A stretch of 64,000 bases of DNA from Altererythrobacter aquiaggeris (GTDB lineage Bacteria > Pseudomonadota > Alphaproteobacteria > Sphingomonadales > Sphingomonadaceae). Below the pieces are notes generated by a model that was not told the origin of the DNA, searched no databases, and saw nothing but the letters and a program-made list of their open reading frames with translations. Each line of letters starts with the position of its first letter. Position 1 is the stretch's first letter. The stretch spans positions 2,232,001 through 2,296,000 of the forward strand of contig NZ_JBANRL010000001.1 of assembly GCF_037154015.1 (NCBI RefSeq). Direction: 5' to 3'. Below are positions 26,385 through 34,309 of this stretch, piece by piece. Position numbers and translations under genes: made by a program.

Positions 26385-26768
26385 TCAGTATTCGCTGGCC
26401 AGCATAATCGTCAGCACCCGCCGGGTAACGGCGGGGTTGGCGGGGTCATCGCTGCCGAACTGCGAGTCGCGGTCGTATGCATCGATCTTCCAGAACACGG
26501 TTTCGGCAGGCCGCGCTGGTCGCATGGTCGTCCAGTGACCTTCGCCATTCTGATAGATCGCCCCGAAATCGCGCTCGCCATAAGGATCGTTATCCGGCGT
26601 GAAGGCGTCGAAGGTCTCGATCAGCTCGCGCACTCGCGACTGATCTTGCTCGGGCAAGGCCCGGAACCCCTCGGTTGCCACGGCAACGCAGGCCAGGCCC
26701 ATCGCCTGCCGTGCCCTATCATTGAGCCGGGCAATCCGCTCGCTGCGGGAAAGAGTGCCAGCTGTCAT
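26385..26768 (-). CDS. DUF3768-family protein
   Basis: 127 residues. It shows the pattern I associate with DUF3768: ARLNDRARQ near the start, [26 protein letters not shown], and an ending [10 protein letters not shown]. The function is unknown; the family is common on plasmids and integrative elements of alphaproteobacteria, which fits its place in the tRNA-Leu island. The ATG at 26766-26768 overlaps the stop of the small upstream gene (ATGA). Confidence 0.82.
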   Translation of the reverse strand: MTAGTLSRSERIARLNDRARQAMGLACVAVATEGFRALPEQDQSRVRELIETFDAFTPDNDPYGERDFGAIYQNGEGHWTTMRPARPAETVFWKIDAYDRDSQFGSDDPANPAVTRRVLTIMLASEY

Positions 26769-26953
26769 TGAACCGCCCTCCCGCCGCATTCGCAAATGTG
26801 AACCAGCTCGCCAAAATCCTCCCATTCGCCCAGTTCCTCGGCCAGACGCCGCACGGTCCCGAACGGCAAGCCGTTCTCATTGGCCAGCATCCGCAACCAG
26901 TCCTCGCGGCATTCGGCCCCGCAAGCACGGTAGTTCAAGATTTGATCGTCCAT
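26765..26953 (-). CDS. Small hypothetical protein coupled to DUF3768 gene
   Basis: 62 residues from the ATG at 26951-26953 (MDDQILNYRACGAECREDW...). It contains an early pair of cysteines and a C-terminal CECGG, so a small metal-binding fold is conceivable. I do not recognise a family. The coupling (ATGA) with the DUF3768 gene is the best evidence it is real. Confidence 0.6.
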   Translation of the reverse strand: MDDQILNYRACGAECREDWLRMLANENGLPFGTVRRLAEELGEWEDFGELVHICECGGRAVQ

Positions 26954-27184
26954 CTGCCTAACTCCTTCCGGCAAAGCCGCATCCGACACGCGGCATGCGG
27001 CCTGCCTTCCGGCGAGGATGGGGCCGCATTGGCGCTGGATGGTAATGGCGGCCTGGAGTGCTTCCGTTCCTTAGCTACAGCGATCCGCAATCGAGTGGTC
27101 GTCTTCACCAATTTCCCGGCCGCAATACAGCCATTCCCGTACAGACGCATGACAAGCGTTGCATTGGCAGGCTAATGGATCGCT

Positions 27185-27445
27185 ATGGAACTTGATGGTT
27201 TACTGCTTCGCTATTTCGCTACGGCCAATCCGAGCGATTTGAAGCCGGACGCGCTCGCCGCGGGCATCGAACGCTGTCAGGTCGATCTGGGCCTTGAAAC
27301 CGATCCAGGAAAACGCTTCGCCTTATGGTCACTGCTTTACATGCTTGGCGCCGCCCCTGAGCTGACCAGCGTGTTCGAGGATGAGGCCGAGCGAAACGCT
27401 GCACGCAGTTTTATGGACCTGATGGCAGCAGCCGAAGGGCAATAA
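27185..27445 (+). CDS. Hypothetical protein, 86 residues
   Basis: Begins MELDGLLLRYFATANPSDLK and ends DLMAAAEGQ, probably all-helical and acidic. I know no characterised homologue. Its codon use matches the genome and it has no coding competitor on the other strand. It is separated from the R-M island by about 230 bp that hold no gene I can support. The stop is 53 bp before the VNTR. Confidence 0.6.
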   Translation: MELDGLLLRYFATANPSDLKPDALAAGIERCQVDLGLETDPGKRFALWSLLYMLGAAPELTSVFEDEAERNAARSFMDLMAAAEGQ

Positions 27446-27497
27446 GCCCGCAGCGAAGTGGCGGCCGTCCGCCAACTGGCTCATCCGCGCCGACCGC

Positions 27498-27590
27498 GCC
27501 ATTCATGCCATTCATGCCATTCACGCCAATCACGCCAATCACGCCAATCACGCCAATCACGCCAATCACGCCAATCACGCCAATCGTGCC
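27498..27590. repeat. 9-bp tandem repeat (VNTR), ten units
   Basis: Ten consecutive 9-bp units: three GCCATTCAT/GCCATTCAC units, six perfect GCCAATCAC units (27525-27578) and a final GCCAATCGT, then a partial GCC. The period is a multiple of three, but no frame through it has a convincing start and family match. It lies between a small gene and the DJ-1/PfpI gene, possibly in the latter's leader. The stretch 27446-27734 holds nothing else I can support. Confidence 0.9.
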
Positions 27591-27734
27591 CGCCGAGGTC
27601 ATTATCGCGAACATTATTTCTCTGGGCTGGAACTGGCCGCCGACCGCCTCATTGGTCTGGTAAGAGGTAGCGGATGCGGCAAACGCCGCGTCATACCGGC
27701 TGACTGACGAGACACTTGTCAAAGGAATATCCAG

Positions 27735-28409
27735 ATGAAAATACTTATGGTTCTCACGTCACACGACCGCCTGGGCGATACAGGCAAAAAAACCGGCTTC
27801 TGGCTAGAGGAATTTGCAGCCCCTTACTATGTGTTCAAGGATGCCGGGGCCGAGGTCACGCTTGCCTCGCCCAAGGGGGGCCAGCCACCACTGGATCCAT
27901 CCAGCGATGCCGATGACGCGCAGACCAAAGCGACGGATCGGTTCAAAAAGGACAAATCGGCCCAGAAAGATCTGGCGCACACCGCCGTGCTGGCTGATAT
28001 TTCGGCGGACGGCTTCGATGCCATTTTCTACCCCGGTGGCCACGGTCCGCTGTGGGATCTGGCCGAGAACAGCAACAGCAAGTCCTTGATCGAGGCTTTC
28101 GCATCCAGTGCGCGCCCTGTCGGCGCGGTCTGCCATGCGCCGGCCGTGTTCCGCCATACCAAAACCGCCGACGGCAAGCCGCTTGTCTCTGGTAAGTCCG
28201 TTACCGGTTTTACCAATACCGAGGAAGAAGCCGTCGGGCTGACCGATGTCGTCCCGTTTCTGGTTGAAGACATGCTGAAGGAAAACGGTGGCAATTACCA
28301 GAAGGGCGACGACTGGGCTTCCTTCGTTGTTACCGACGGAAAGCTGGTGACGGGCCAGAACCCGGCTTCTTCGGAAGAAGCGGCGAAGAAGCTCCTCACG
28401 CTGATTTGA
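27735..28409 (+). CDS. DJ-1/PfpI (type 1 glutamine amidotransferase-like) protein
   Basis: 224 residues. The nucleophile elbow is GAVCHAPAVF with catalytic Cys and His, and GHGPLWDL precedes it. The N-terminus MKILMVLTSHDRLGDTGKKTGFWLEEFAAPYYVF contains the conserved Glu and resembles the Hsp31/YajL-like chaperone/glyoxalase III group. It probably detoxifies reactive carbonyls or protects proteins. A CAAAGGAATA ribosome site precedes it. An aldehyde dehydrogenase and a GST follow, suggesting an electrophile-stress unit (inference). Confidence 0.88.
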   Translation: MKILMVLTSHDRLGDTGKKTGFWLEEFAAPYYVFKDAGAEVTLASPKGGQPPLDPSSDADDAQTKATDRFKKDKSAQKDLAHTAVLADISADGFDAIFYPGGHGPLWDLAENSNSKSLIEAFASSARPVGAVCHAPAVFRHTKTADGKPLVSGKSVTGFTNTEEEAVGLTDVVPFLVEDMLKENGGNYQKGDDWASFVVTDGKLVTGQNPASSEEAAKKLLTLI

Positions 28410-28474
28410 CCAGTTGCCGTGCCGGCGGCGGCTGCGCCGGCACCATCTCCAGATATTCAACAGAAAGAGCCGTC

Positions 28475-29851
28475 ATGACCGCAATTACCACGACAAATCC
28501 CGCGACCGGCGAGACCATCGAGACGTATCCGCTGATGTCCGAACAGGAAGCCACCCAGAGGCTTGAGGCCGCGCACACCGCGTTTGGGGAATGGCGTGCC
28601 TTGTCGCATGCCGAGCGCGCGCCCTATCTGACGAAAATCGCGCAAAAGCTGCGTGATAATGCAGACGGGCTGGCTGCGCTGATGACGCAGGAAACGGGAA
28701 AATTGTACAAGGACGGCCAACGCGAAGTCGAAATCTGTGCCGCGATCTTCGACTATACTGCCAAGAACGGGCCTGGCGAGCTGGCGGACGAGGAACGCGT
28801 TCACGGACAAAACCAGTCGCGCGGCATCGTCAGCTATCAGCCGGTCGGTGTGATATACTCGATTCAGCCATGGAACTTTCCCCTGTATCAGCCCGTCCGC
28901 GTGCTGGCAGCGAACCTGATGGCCGGAAACGCGTGCGTGCTTAAACATGCCAGCATCTGCACCGGCACCGGCCTGCGCTTGCGCGAACTTTGCATCGAAG
29001 CCGGCCTGCCCGAAGGCCTGTTTCAGGTCATTCTGATAGACCATGACACCAGTGACAAGCTGATTGCCCACCCCCTCGTGCGGGGCGTAACGCTCACGGG
29101 AAGTGACGGGGCCGGGCGCCATGTCGGTGCCGTGGCGGCCAAGGCGTTGAAAAAGACTGTGCTCGAGCTGGGCTCGAATGACGCCTATCTCGTGCTAGAG
29201 GATGCCGACATCGAAACAGCGGTTAAATTTTCGGTTATGGGACGGCTTTATAACAATGGCGAAACCTGCGTCGCGGCCAAGCGGTTCATCGTGGCCGGAT
29301 CTGTCTATGATGCTTTCGTCTCGGCCTTTGTCGAACAGATGAAAGCCATAAAGATGGGCGATCCGACCGACGAGAACAGCCAGCTTGGTCCATTGTCTAG
29401 CCAAGACCAGTTCGAAACTGTCAAAGGTCAGGTCGATGACAGCGTGGCCAAGGGCGCAAGGGCGCTTTGCGGAGGCACCCCGCCTGATCGCACCGGGGCC
29501 TATTACCCCGCGACAGTGCTGGTTGATGTTGCTCCCGGGATGCCGGCCTATGACGATGAGATCTTCGGCCCTGTCGCCGCTGTCATCCGCGCCAAGGACG
29601 ATGCGGACGCCATGCGGCTTGCCAACGATAGCCGCTATGGTCTGGGCGGCGGGATCTTCACCCAGGACGAAGATCGCGCGATAATGCTGGCGCGCGATCA
29701 CTTCGATACGGGCATGATCCGCATCAATTCATTCGGCGCTGCGGATCCGAATATGCCGTTCGGCGGGGTCAAGGATTCGGGCTATGGCCGCGAACATGGC
29801 GGCTTTGGCATGAAAGAATTTGTCAATGTGAAAGCAATCTTTTTGCCATGA
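28475..29851 (+). CDS. NAD(P)-dependent succinate-semialdehyde/aldehyde dehydrogenase
   Basis: 458 residues, aldehyde dehydrogenase superfamily. The catalytic Cys is C265 (NNGETCVAAKRF) and the general base is E231 (VLELGSNDAYLV). The SIQPWNFPLYQPVRVLAANLMAGN segment and the length are like Sad/YneI-type succinate-semialdehyde dehydrogenases. The ATG at 28475 follows AGAAAGAG. The 3' end overlaps the GST start by 4 bp (ATGA at 29848-29851). Confidence 0.88.
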   Translation: MTAITTTNPATGETIETYPLMSEQEATQRLEAAHTAFGEWRALSHAERAPYLTKIAQKLRDNADGLAALMTQETGKLYKDGQREVEICAAIFDYTAKNGPGELADEERVHGQNQSRGIVSYQPVGVIYSIQPWNFPLYQPVRVLAANLMAGNACVLKHASICTGTGLRLRELCIEAGLPEGLFQVILIDHDTSDKLIAHPLVRGVTLTGSDGAGRHVGAVAAKALKKTVLELGSNDAYLVLEDADIETAVKFSVMGRLYNNGETCVAAKRFIVAGSVYDAFVSAFVEQMKAIKMGDPTDENSQLGPLSSQDQFETVKGQVDDSVAKGARALCGGTPPDRTGAYYPATVLVDVAPGMPAYDDEIFGPVAAVIRAKDDADAMRLANDSRYGLGGGIFTQDEDRAIMLARDHFDTGMIRINSFGAADPNMPFGGVKDSGYGREHGGFGMKEFVNVKAIFLP

Positions 29852-30468
29852 TTACGCTCCACGCCCTGCAATATTCGCGTGCTACCCGCATCTTGTGGCT
29901 GCTGGCCGATCTGGACCAGCCCTGCAACCGCATCGACTATGACCGGACGGATGACTTCGGCGCGCCGGAGGAACTCGCGAAGGTTCATCCTCTGGGGAAA
30001 TCGCCCGTGATCGAAGACGATGGTGAAATGATCGCCGAATCTTCCACGATCCTGCGATATCTTGCAGCCAGGTTTGACGATGATACCCACACGCCGCCTG
30101 TCGGGACACCGCAATATTGGCGGCACGAAGCGCTGTTCGACTATGTCGAGGCGTCTTTCGCCGAAGTTGCGATGGGCGCAATCCTGCCCGCGTTCGGGGG
30201 CAAACCGGTGCCGGGTGATGCGAAGGCAGCGCTGGCCACGCACCTTGACTATATTGCGGGGGCCATCGGCGACGGGCCGCTGTTGTTTGGCGACAAGGCA
30301 ATGTTGGCGGACATCCAGATGTCCTACATCATGGCGTTGCTCGCGCGTTTGGGATTGTTGACCGATCATCCCGAAATTGCGGCCTATTGGGACGCCTTGC
30401 AGAAACAGCCAGGCTATATAGCCGCAACCCGGGCGGGCGGGCCCATGGCACCGCCCGCACCAAACTGA
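29848..30468 (+). CDS. Glutathione S-transferase family protein
   Basis: 206 residues. The thioredoxin-like N domain begins ITLHALQYSRATRILWLLADLD, with the cis-proline/gamma-glutamyl binding segment GKSPVIEDDGEMIAESSTILRYL, followed by an all-helical C domain. It conjugates or reduces electrophiles with glutathione; the substrate is unknown. Translation is coupled to the dehydrogenase gene. A remnant of a third dehydrogenase-like gene follows. Confidence 0.88.
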   Translation: MITLHALQYSRATRILWLLADLDQPCNRIDYDRTDDFGAPEELAKVHPLGKSPVIEDDGEMIAESSTILRYLAARFDDDTHTPPVGTPQYWRHEALFDYVEASFAEVAMGAILPAFGGKPVPGDAKAALATHLDYIAGAIGDGPLLFGDKAMLADIQMSYIMALLARLGLLTDHPEIAAYWDALQKQPGYIAATRAGGPMAPPAPN

Positions 30469-30483
30469 CCAAGCGAATTTCTA

Positions 30484-30591
30484 ATGCCAGCGAACATTCT
30501 CGTCGCCGGTGCCACGGGCAGAACCGGTCTGCTGTCGACGCAGAATCTGCTGGATCACGGCCACACTGTAACCGCGAGGCTGCGGAAATAA
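30484..30591 (+). pseudogene. Remnant of an NmrA/atypical-SDR NAD(P)-binding protein
   Basis: A 35-codon reading frame encoding the beginning of an NAD(P)H-binding protein, including LVAGATGRTG (Rossmann glycine motif) and LLDHGHTVTAR. It then ends at TAA where about 170 more residues are expected. No continuation was found in other frames downstream to 30723. It lies 15 bp after the GST gene, so it was probably the last gene of that unit. Confidence 0.7.
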
Positions 30592-30723
30592 GATAGCGCC
30601 GGACATTGTAGCCACGGCGGACTGGCAGCATTTTGTCCGTTTCGGGATGACAGCAGACTGTCTGCCAGGAACCCGGTTACCTACGTTTGCACCTCAAGCG
30701 CGCTTGCAGAGCGGAGTATTTGG

Positions 30724-31269
30724 CTATCTAAGTTGTTCTGCCAACAAGCACATTTCAACCGAAAGGACGTTTTTTTGCAGGGCATGGCACGGACGTGACG
30801 AATGACCGGTTTCGACAAAACCGAGTTTGCGAAGCACCCGGCCCGATGCCGGGTTGCTGGCAAAATAGCCCGATTTGATAAACGGCAACCGCAATTGTTC
30901 AAAACCAAAAGACGCTATAGCCCTTGCAGCTTCGGTCGCCAGTCCTTGTCCCCAATGTGTTTTTGATAGCCAATACCCCAGCTCGGCAGTTTCTACCCCG
31001 TCATCGGGAGTTAGCCCTACCGCGCCGATCATTGTGTCGGAACCGATCTTCGTTATTGCCCAAGTCCATTCATTTGGCACAACGTGCTCAAGGAAAAACA
31101 GCGCGTCCGACCGATGGTAGGGATGCGGCACACGGCTCAGACAGCGAGCCACCTCCCAATCGCCCACAGCACCAATAATCGCATCGGCGTCACGTTCGGT
31201 AGGTGGGCGCAGACGAAGGTGATCTGTAGCGAGCGGCGGACGCTCCTCAAGTCTTTTGCGGTCGATCAT
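30724..31269 (-). CDS. GNAT acetyltransferase (RimJ/RimL type)
   Basis: 181 residues. Typical order: ATDHLRLRPPTERDADAI, WAITKIGSDTMIGAVGL, ELGYWLSKTHWGQGLATEA with the acetyl-CoA pyrophosphate loop, and NPASGRVLRKLGFVETG near the end. It transfers acetyl to an amine, often a ribosomal N-terminus or small molecule; the target is unknown. It is transcribed opposite to its neighbours and stands alone. Confidence 0.88.
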   Translation of the reverse strand: MIDRKRLEERPPLATDHLRLRPPTERDADAIIGAVGDWEVARCLSRVPHPYHRSDALFFLEHVVPNEWTWAITKIGSDTMIGAVGLTPDDGVETAELGYWLSKTHWGQGLATEAARAIASFGFEQLRLPFIKSGYFASNPASGRVLRKLGFVETGHSSRPCHALQKNVLSVEMCLLAEQLR

Positions 31270-31458
31270 TTCGATGAGCTAATGCACAGAGTCTGGATCT
31301 GCAACGCATACTCAACCTGGATGGGAAACGGTCAACAACGAACTGGCAGCCTACCACCCGGCAACGGATGTAACGAGATAGCTTTGCGTGACGCCACCAG
31401 TGCAAGTTCACTGTTTGTAAACCCGCGAAAAACATATGGTGGTGGCTGGAGAGTAACG

Positions 31459-31776
31459 ATGCGCTGTTTTATTGCCTGCTTGATGCTGGTTTCTGCTGCC
31501 CCGGTCGTGGCTGAGGCTGACGATATTCTCAATTGGCAGCGTGCCCGGGAGAACTACGTGGCGCTCGTCGATGGTCGCAAGCAATTTTATCAACTTACGC
31601 CGATAGAGCAGTTGGAACTGCGGGAGCTTCACCGTAGATTGGGGGAAGAGGCCATCGAAACTCGTTCAAAGCGAGAGCGCTGCGAGGACGAGCAGATCGC
31701 GCAGTTGCGGTCGAAGCGGATGAGTTACCTCGATCGGCGGCATATCGACATGGTTTGCAGAGACGAACCGGAATGA
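31459..31776 (+). CDS. Hypothetical secreted protein, 105 residues
   Basis: Starts MRCFIACLMLVSAAPVVAEADD, a signal peptide with probable cleavage after AEA or VVA. The mature part is charged and helical (LTPIEQLELRELHRRLGEE...) and ends RDEPE. The ATG at 31459 is chosen because it creates the signal peptide; a GGAGAGTAAC ribosome site precedes it. Family and function not recognised. Confidence 0.6.
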   Translation: MRCFIACLMLVSAAPVVAEADDILNWQRARENYVALVDGRKQFYQLTPIEQLELRELHRRLGEEAIETRSKRERCEDEQIAQLRSKRMSYLDRRHIDMVCRDEPE

Positions 31777-31818
31777 GCTGTCACGCATTTGGCATGACAG
31801 GGAGGACGGAGACAACTT

Positions 31819-32354
31819 TGCGTCAGCTATGCCTACCTGGCATTCACCGAAGCGTGCGAACGTAATGGTTCTACGCCATGCGCCCGCTGCTGGTGCTGTA
31901 CATGGCGCAGTCGCTGTTTTTTCCCGGGCAGGTTGAAAACATCGTGGGCGTGGCGGCAAATCGCAGCGCGGTGGAGGCACTGTCTGAGCCGCTTTCGGCG
32001 CAGGCTTTGGCCGGTCAAACCTTCGGGCTTTACGCCGGTCTGGTCTAATTCGCCCCGCTGACCGGCGGGTGGATGGCTGACCGCTGGCTTGGTATAAAAG
32101 AACCTTCATGATTAGCGGGGCATCGACCACAATCGGTGTCGCCATCATCGCTCTCGGATCATCGGCGGCATGGGGCGGCATGGGGCGGCATGGGGCGGCA
32201 AAGTCAGGGTTGCTTTTCCGGTCCTTGTATTTGTGATCACCGGAAGCGGGCTTGCCTGGTACCGGCCAATCAGGCTCGCGCTGGTATCGCGCTATTCACC
32301 GCCCAAAATTGCCGCGCGGAAGCCTAACCCATTGCGCGCCCGTCGTTTGCCATA
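31819..32354 (+). pseudogene. Degraded POT-family peptide transporter
   Basis: Reading across frames gives a recognisable proton-dependent oligopeptide transporter beginning: AYLAFTEACER, then after a frameshift near 31869 FYAMRPLLVLYMAQSLFFPGQVENIVG and ALSEPLSAQALAGQTFGLYAGLV. A TAA follows at about 32046, then FAPLTGGWMADRWLG, a second frameshift near 32097, and RTFMISGASTTIGVAIIAL. A 3' part (VITGSGLAWYRPIRLALVSRYSPPK) may be its far end after an internal deletion. It is inactive. The middle is interrupted by a 10-bp tandem repeat. Confidence 0.75.
32164..32200. repeat. 10-bp tandem repeat inside the transporter wreck
   Basis: GGCGGCATGG is repeated 3.7 times without mismatch. A 10-bp unit shifts the reading frame with each copy, consistent with replication slippage in a gene no longer under selection. 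Confidence 0.9.
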
Positions 32355-32384
32355 GCATGATTACTGCCCGAAAGGATCATTGAA

Positions 32385-32906
32385 ATGAAACCGAACCGCA
32401 AACTCGTTCTGGTCTCCTGTGTCGGCATTGCGCTGGCACTCTCGTCACCTGCTGCGGCGCAGGCACCCGACCCGATCACCAATGCGGCACAATTGGAAGC
32501 AGCCATTGCCGAAAGCCACCGCGCGCTCGAGGCTATTCTCAATGGTGACCCGGGCAAGTATCTCGCGCTGTTTGCAGACCGTGAAGACATAACGCTGGGC
32601 AATCCGTTCGGACCGTTCGGCCAAGGCCGCGCTGCAGTGGGGGCAACGCTGGCCAACGCAGCGAACAAATACCAGCGAGGCACGGCGCGGGTCGAGCGTG
32701 TGGCGCTGTATGGCGACGAGCATCTCGTCTGCCTGGCCGAGATCGAACATGATCGCGCGCAGTTGACGGGAAGCGACGAGTTTGCTGAATTCAGTGTGCG
32801 CGTGACCAGCATCCACGAGCGCATCGGTGATGAGTGGAAGCTGGTCCACCGTCATGCCGATCCGATTACAGCCCCGCGTACTGCACAATCGGTGATCGGG
32901 AAGTAG
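32385..32906 (+). CDS. Exported SnoaL/DUF4440-like (NTF2-fold) protein
   Basis: 173 residues with a signal peptide (MKPNRKLVLVSCVGIALALS..., cleavage likely after AAAQA). The mature part follows the NTF2-like pattern: helix EAAIAESHRALEAILNGDPGKYLALFADREDITLGNPFG, then strands RVERVALYGDEHLVCLAEIEHDR and WKLVHRHADPIT. The superfamily includes small-molecule binding and isomerase proteins; no specific activity can be assigned. A GAAAGGATCATTGAA ribosome site precedes it. Confidence 0.8.
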   Translation: MKPNRKLVLVSCVGIALALSSPAAAQAPDPITNAAQLEAAIAESHRALEAILNGDPGKYLALFADREDITLGNPFGPFGQGRAAVGATLANAANKYQRGTARVERVALYGDEHLVCLAEIEHDRAQLTGSDEFAEFSVRVTSIHERIGDEWKLVHRHADPITAPRTAQSVIGK

Positions 32907-32989
32907 CTGCGCGCCGACCGGCAGTTCGCACGCGCCGATCCAACACTTTGAAGCCGAACTATACTTTCGGGCATTACGTCAATCAAACT

Positions 32990-34309
32990 TCAGGTTCGAT
33001 AGTCTTTCGGTTTCAAATGATGGCGGGTCAATTTATCATAAAGCGTTTTGGTAGGAACCGATAAGATCTTCTCCGCTTGCGCAATATTTCCGTTCGACTG
33101 CTTCAGCGCTGCTTCGATAATTGACCTTTCAAAGCCCTCGACCTGATCCCGCAGACCCTGCGCGGTACCTCTGCTTGCCCTGCTGTTCGGGGATATGCGC
33201 GATCCGATCACCAGACTTTTAACATACGTATCCAACTCCCTGAGATTGCCTGGCCAATCATAGGTCCGGATATGATGCAGCACACCGGTTTCGGTTTCCT
33301 CGTATTCGACGCCGAATTCATGCTCGTGGCGCGCCAGAAAAAGGCTGAAGAATTCCGCGACATCGTCATCGCGTTCGCTGATCGACGGTAGCGTCAGCCG
33401 GACAGGATTGCCGCGATGCAGAATGCAGTCGCGATCAAATGTCACTCCTTGGGGCAGGACCTGGATGATCCGGATATCCACGTTCCGCGACCGCTCTGCG
33501 CCAAGCGGGCGAAGCGTACGCAGTTCGACCAGCGATTTCAGGCGTTCACGCGTCGCCCCGCTCACGCTTTCGATTTCGTCGAGTACCAATGTGCCCCCCC
33601 GGGCGCGTTCGATCAGCCCGGTGTGCGACAGACCTGTGTGCGACAGGCCGCCCGCCTGGTCCCGCCCAAACAGCAAAACCTCCGCATCGGGGTGCAGCAC
33701 CGTGCCCGCATCGACCACGACGATCGGCCGCGAGGAGCGCGGGCCGACCTGATGCATCAGGCGCGCGGCAAAACTCTTGCCGGTTCCGCCCTCGCCTTCG
33801 ATCACCACGTCCACATCGGCCTTTGCCAACAGTGCGAGCTGGCTGCGCAGACGTTGGCTGGCGGCCGAATGACCAGGGATGGCATTCGACCGTTCCAAGC
33901 GGCCGCGCAGCACCCGGTTCTCCAACACGAGTGTCCGGTTGGCGGACGCTTTCACAATTGAATCGAACAGCCGTTCGGAACCGAAAGGCTTGGCGAGGAA
34001 ATCGAAAGCGCCGACCCGCATGGCGTCCACTGCAAGGTCGATGTCGCCGTGACCGGTGACCAGGATGACGGGGATAGCATCGTCGATCGATCGCAGACGC
34101 TCGAAGAAAGCGATGCCGTCCATTCCCGGCATCCGGATATCGGTGATGACTACCCCGGCAAAATCGCGGTCGATCGCTGCCAGTGCTGTATCGGCGCGGT
34201 CGAAATGCGTGACGATGGCGCCTTCCAGTTGCAGCGCCTGGACCGTCGCTTCGGCGAGTGCCCTGTCGTCCTCCACCAGCAGCACGGTGATCGCGTCTAG
34301 GGCATTCAT
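32990..34309 (-). CDS. DctD-like response regulator (NtrC family) lacking GAFTGA
   Basis: 439 residues: receiver (1-120, phospho-acceptor D57 in TDIRMPG), AAA+ domain (about 145-375; Walker A GEGGTGKS 172-179; Walker B GGTLVLDEI 238-246), and a Fis-type HTH (about 385-435). The L1 loop that normally reads GAFTGA and touches sigma-54 is replaced by QAGGLSHTGLSHTG (218-231), made by a 15-bp DNA duplication (about 33619-33648). The arginine-finger segment is also unusual (FDRDCILHRGNP). As seen, it should bind DNA and be phosphorylated by DctB, but sigma-54 activation is doubtful. It overlaps dctB by 4 bp. Confidence 0.9.
   Translation of the reverse strand: MNALDAITVLLVEDDRALAEATVQALQLEGAIVTHFDRADTALAAIDRDFAGVVITDIRMPGMDGIAFFERLRSIDDAIPVILVTGHGDIDLAVDAMRVGAFDFLAKPFGSERLFDSIVKASANRTLVLENRVLRGRLERSNAIPGHSAASQRLRSQLALLAKADVDVVIEGEGGTGKSFAARLMHQVGPRSSRPIVVVDAGTVLHPDAEVLLFGRDQAGGLSHTGLSHTGLIERARGGTLVLDEIESVSGATRERLKSLVELRTLRPLGAERSRNVDIRIIQVLPQGVTFDRDCILHRGNPVRLTLPSISERDDDVAEFFSLFLARHEHEFGVEYEETETGVLHHIRTYDWPGNLRELDTYVKSLVIGSRISPNSRASRGTAQGLRDQVEGFERSIIEAALKQSNGNIAQAEKILSVPTKTLYDKLTRHHLKPKDYRT

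Noticed and set aside
26935..27150. A minus-strand 71-codon basic frame upstream of the small DUF3768-linked gene
   Set aside because: Arg/Pro/Ser-rich composition typical of a spurious frame in GC-rich DNA, with no start signal or match.
27498..27590. CRISPR-like array
   Set aside because: The units are 9 bp and contiguous, with no spacers and no cas genes nearby.
27411..27722. Minus-strand frame across the 9-bp repeat encoding a collagen-like (GVI)n stretch
   Set aside because: The periodicity follows automatically from a 9-bp repeat; there is no ribosome site, no family match and the flanks are not conserved-looking.
21765..27800. Second copy of the tRNA-Leu 3' end that would mark attR of the island
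   Set aside because: I could not find a repeat of the TCTGGGCACCA end downstream by eye; a computed repeat search could still reveal a short or diverged copy.
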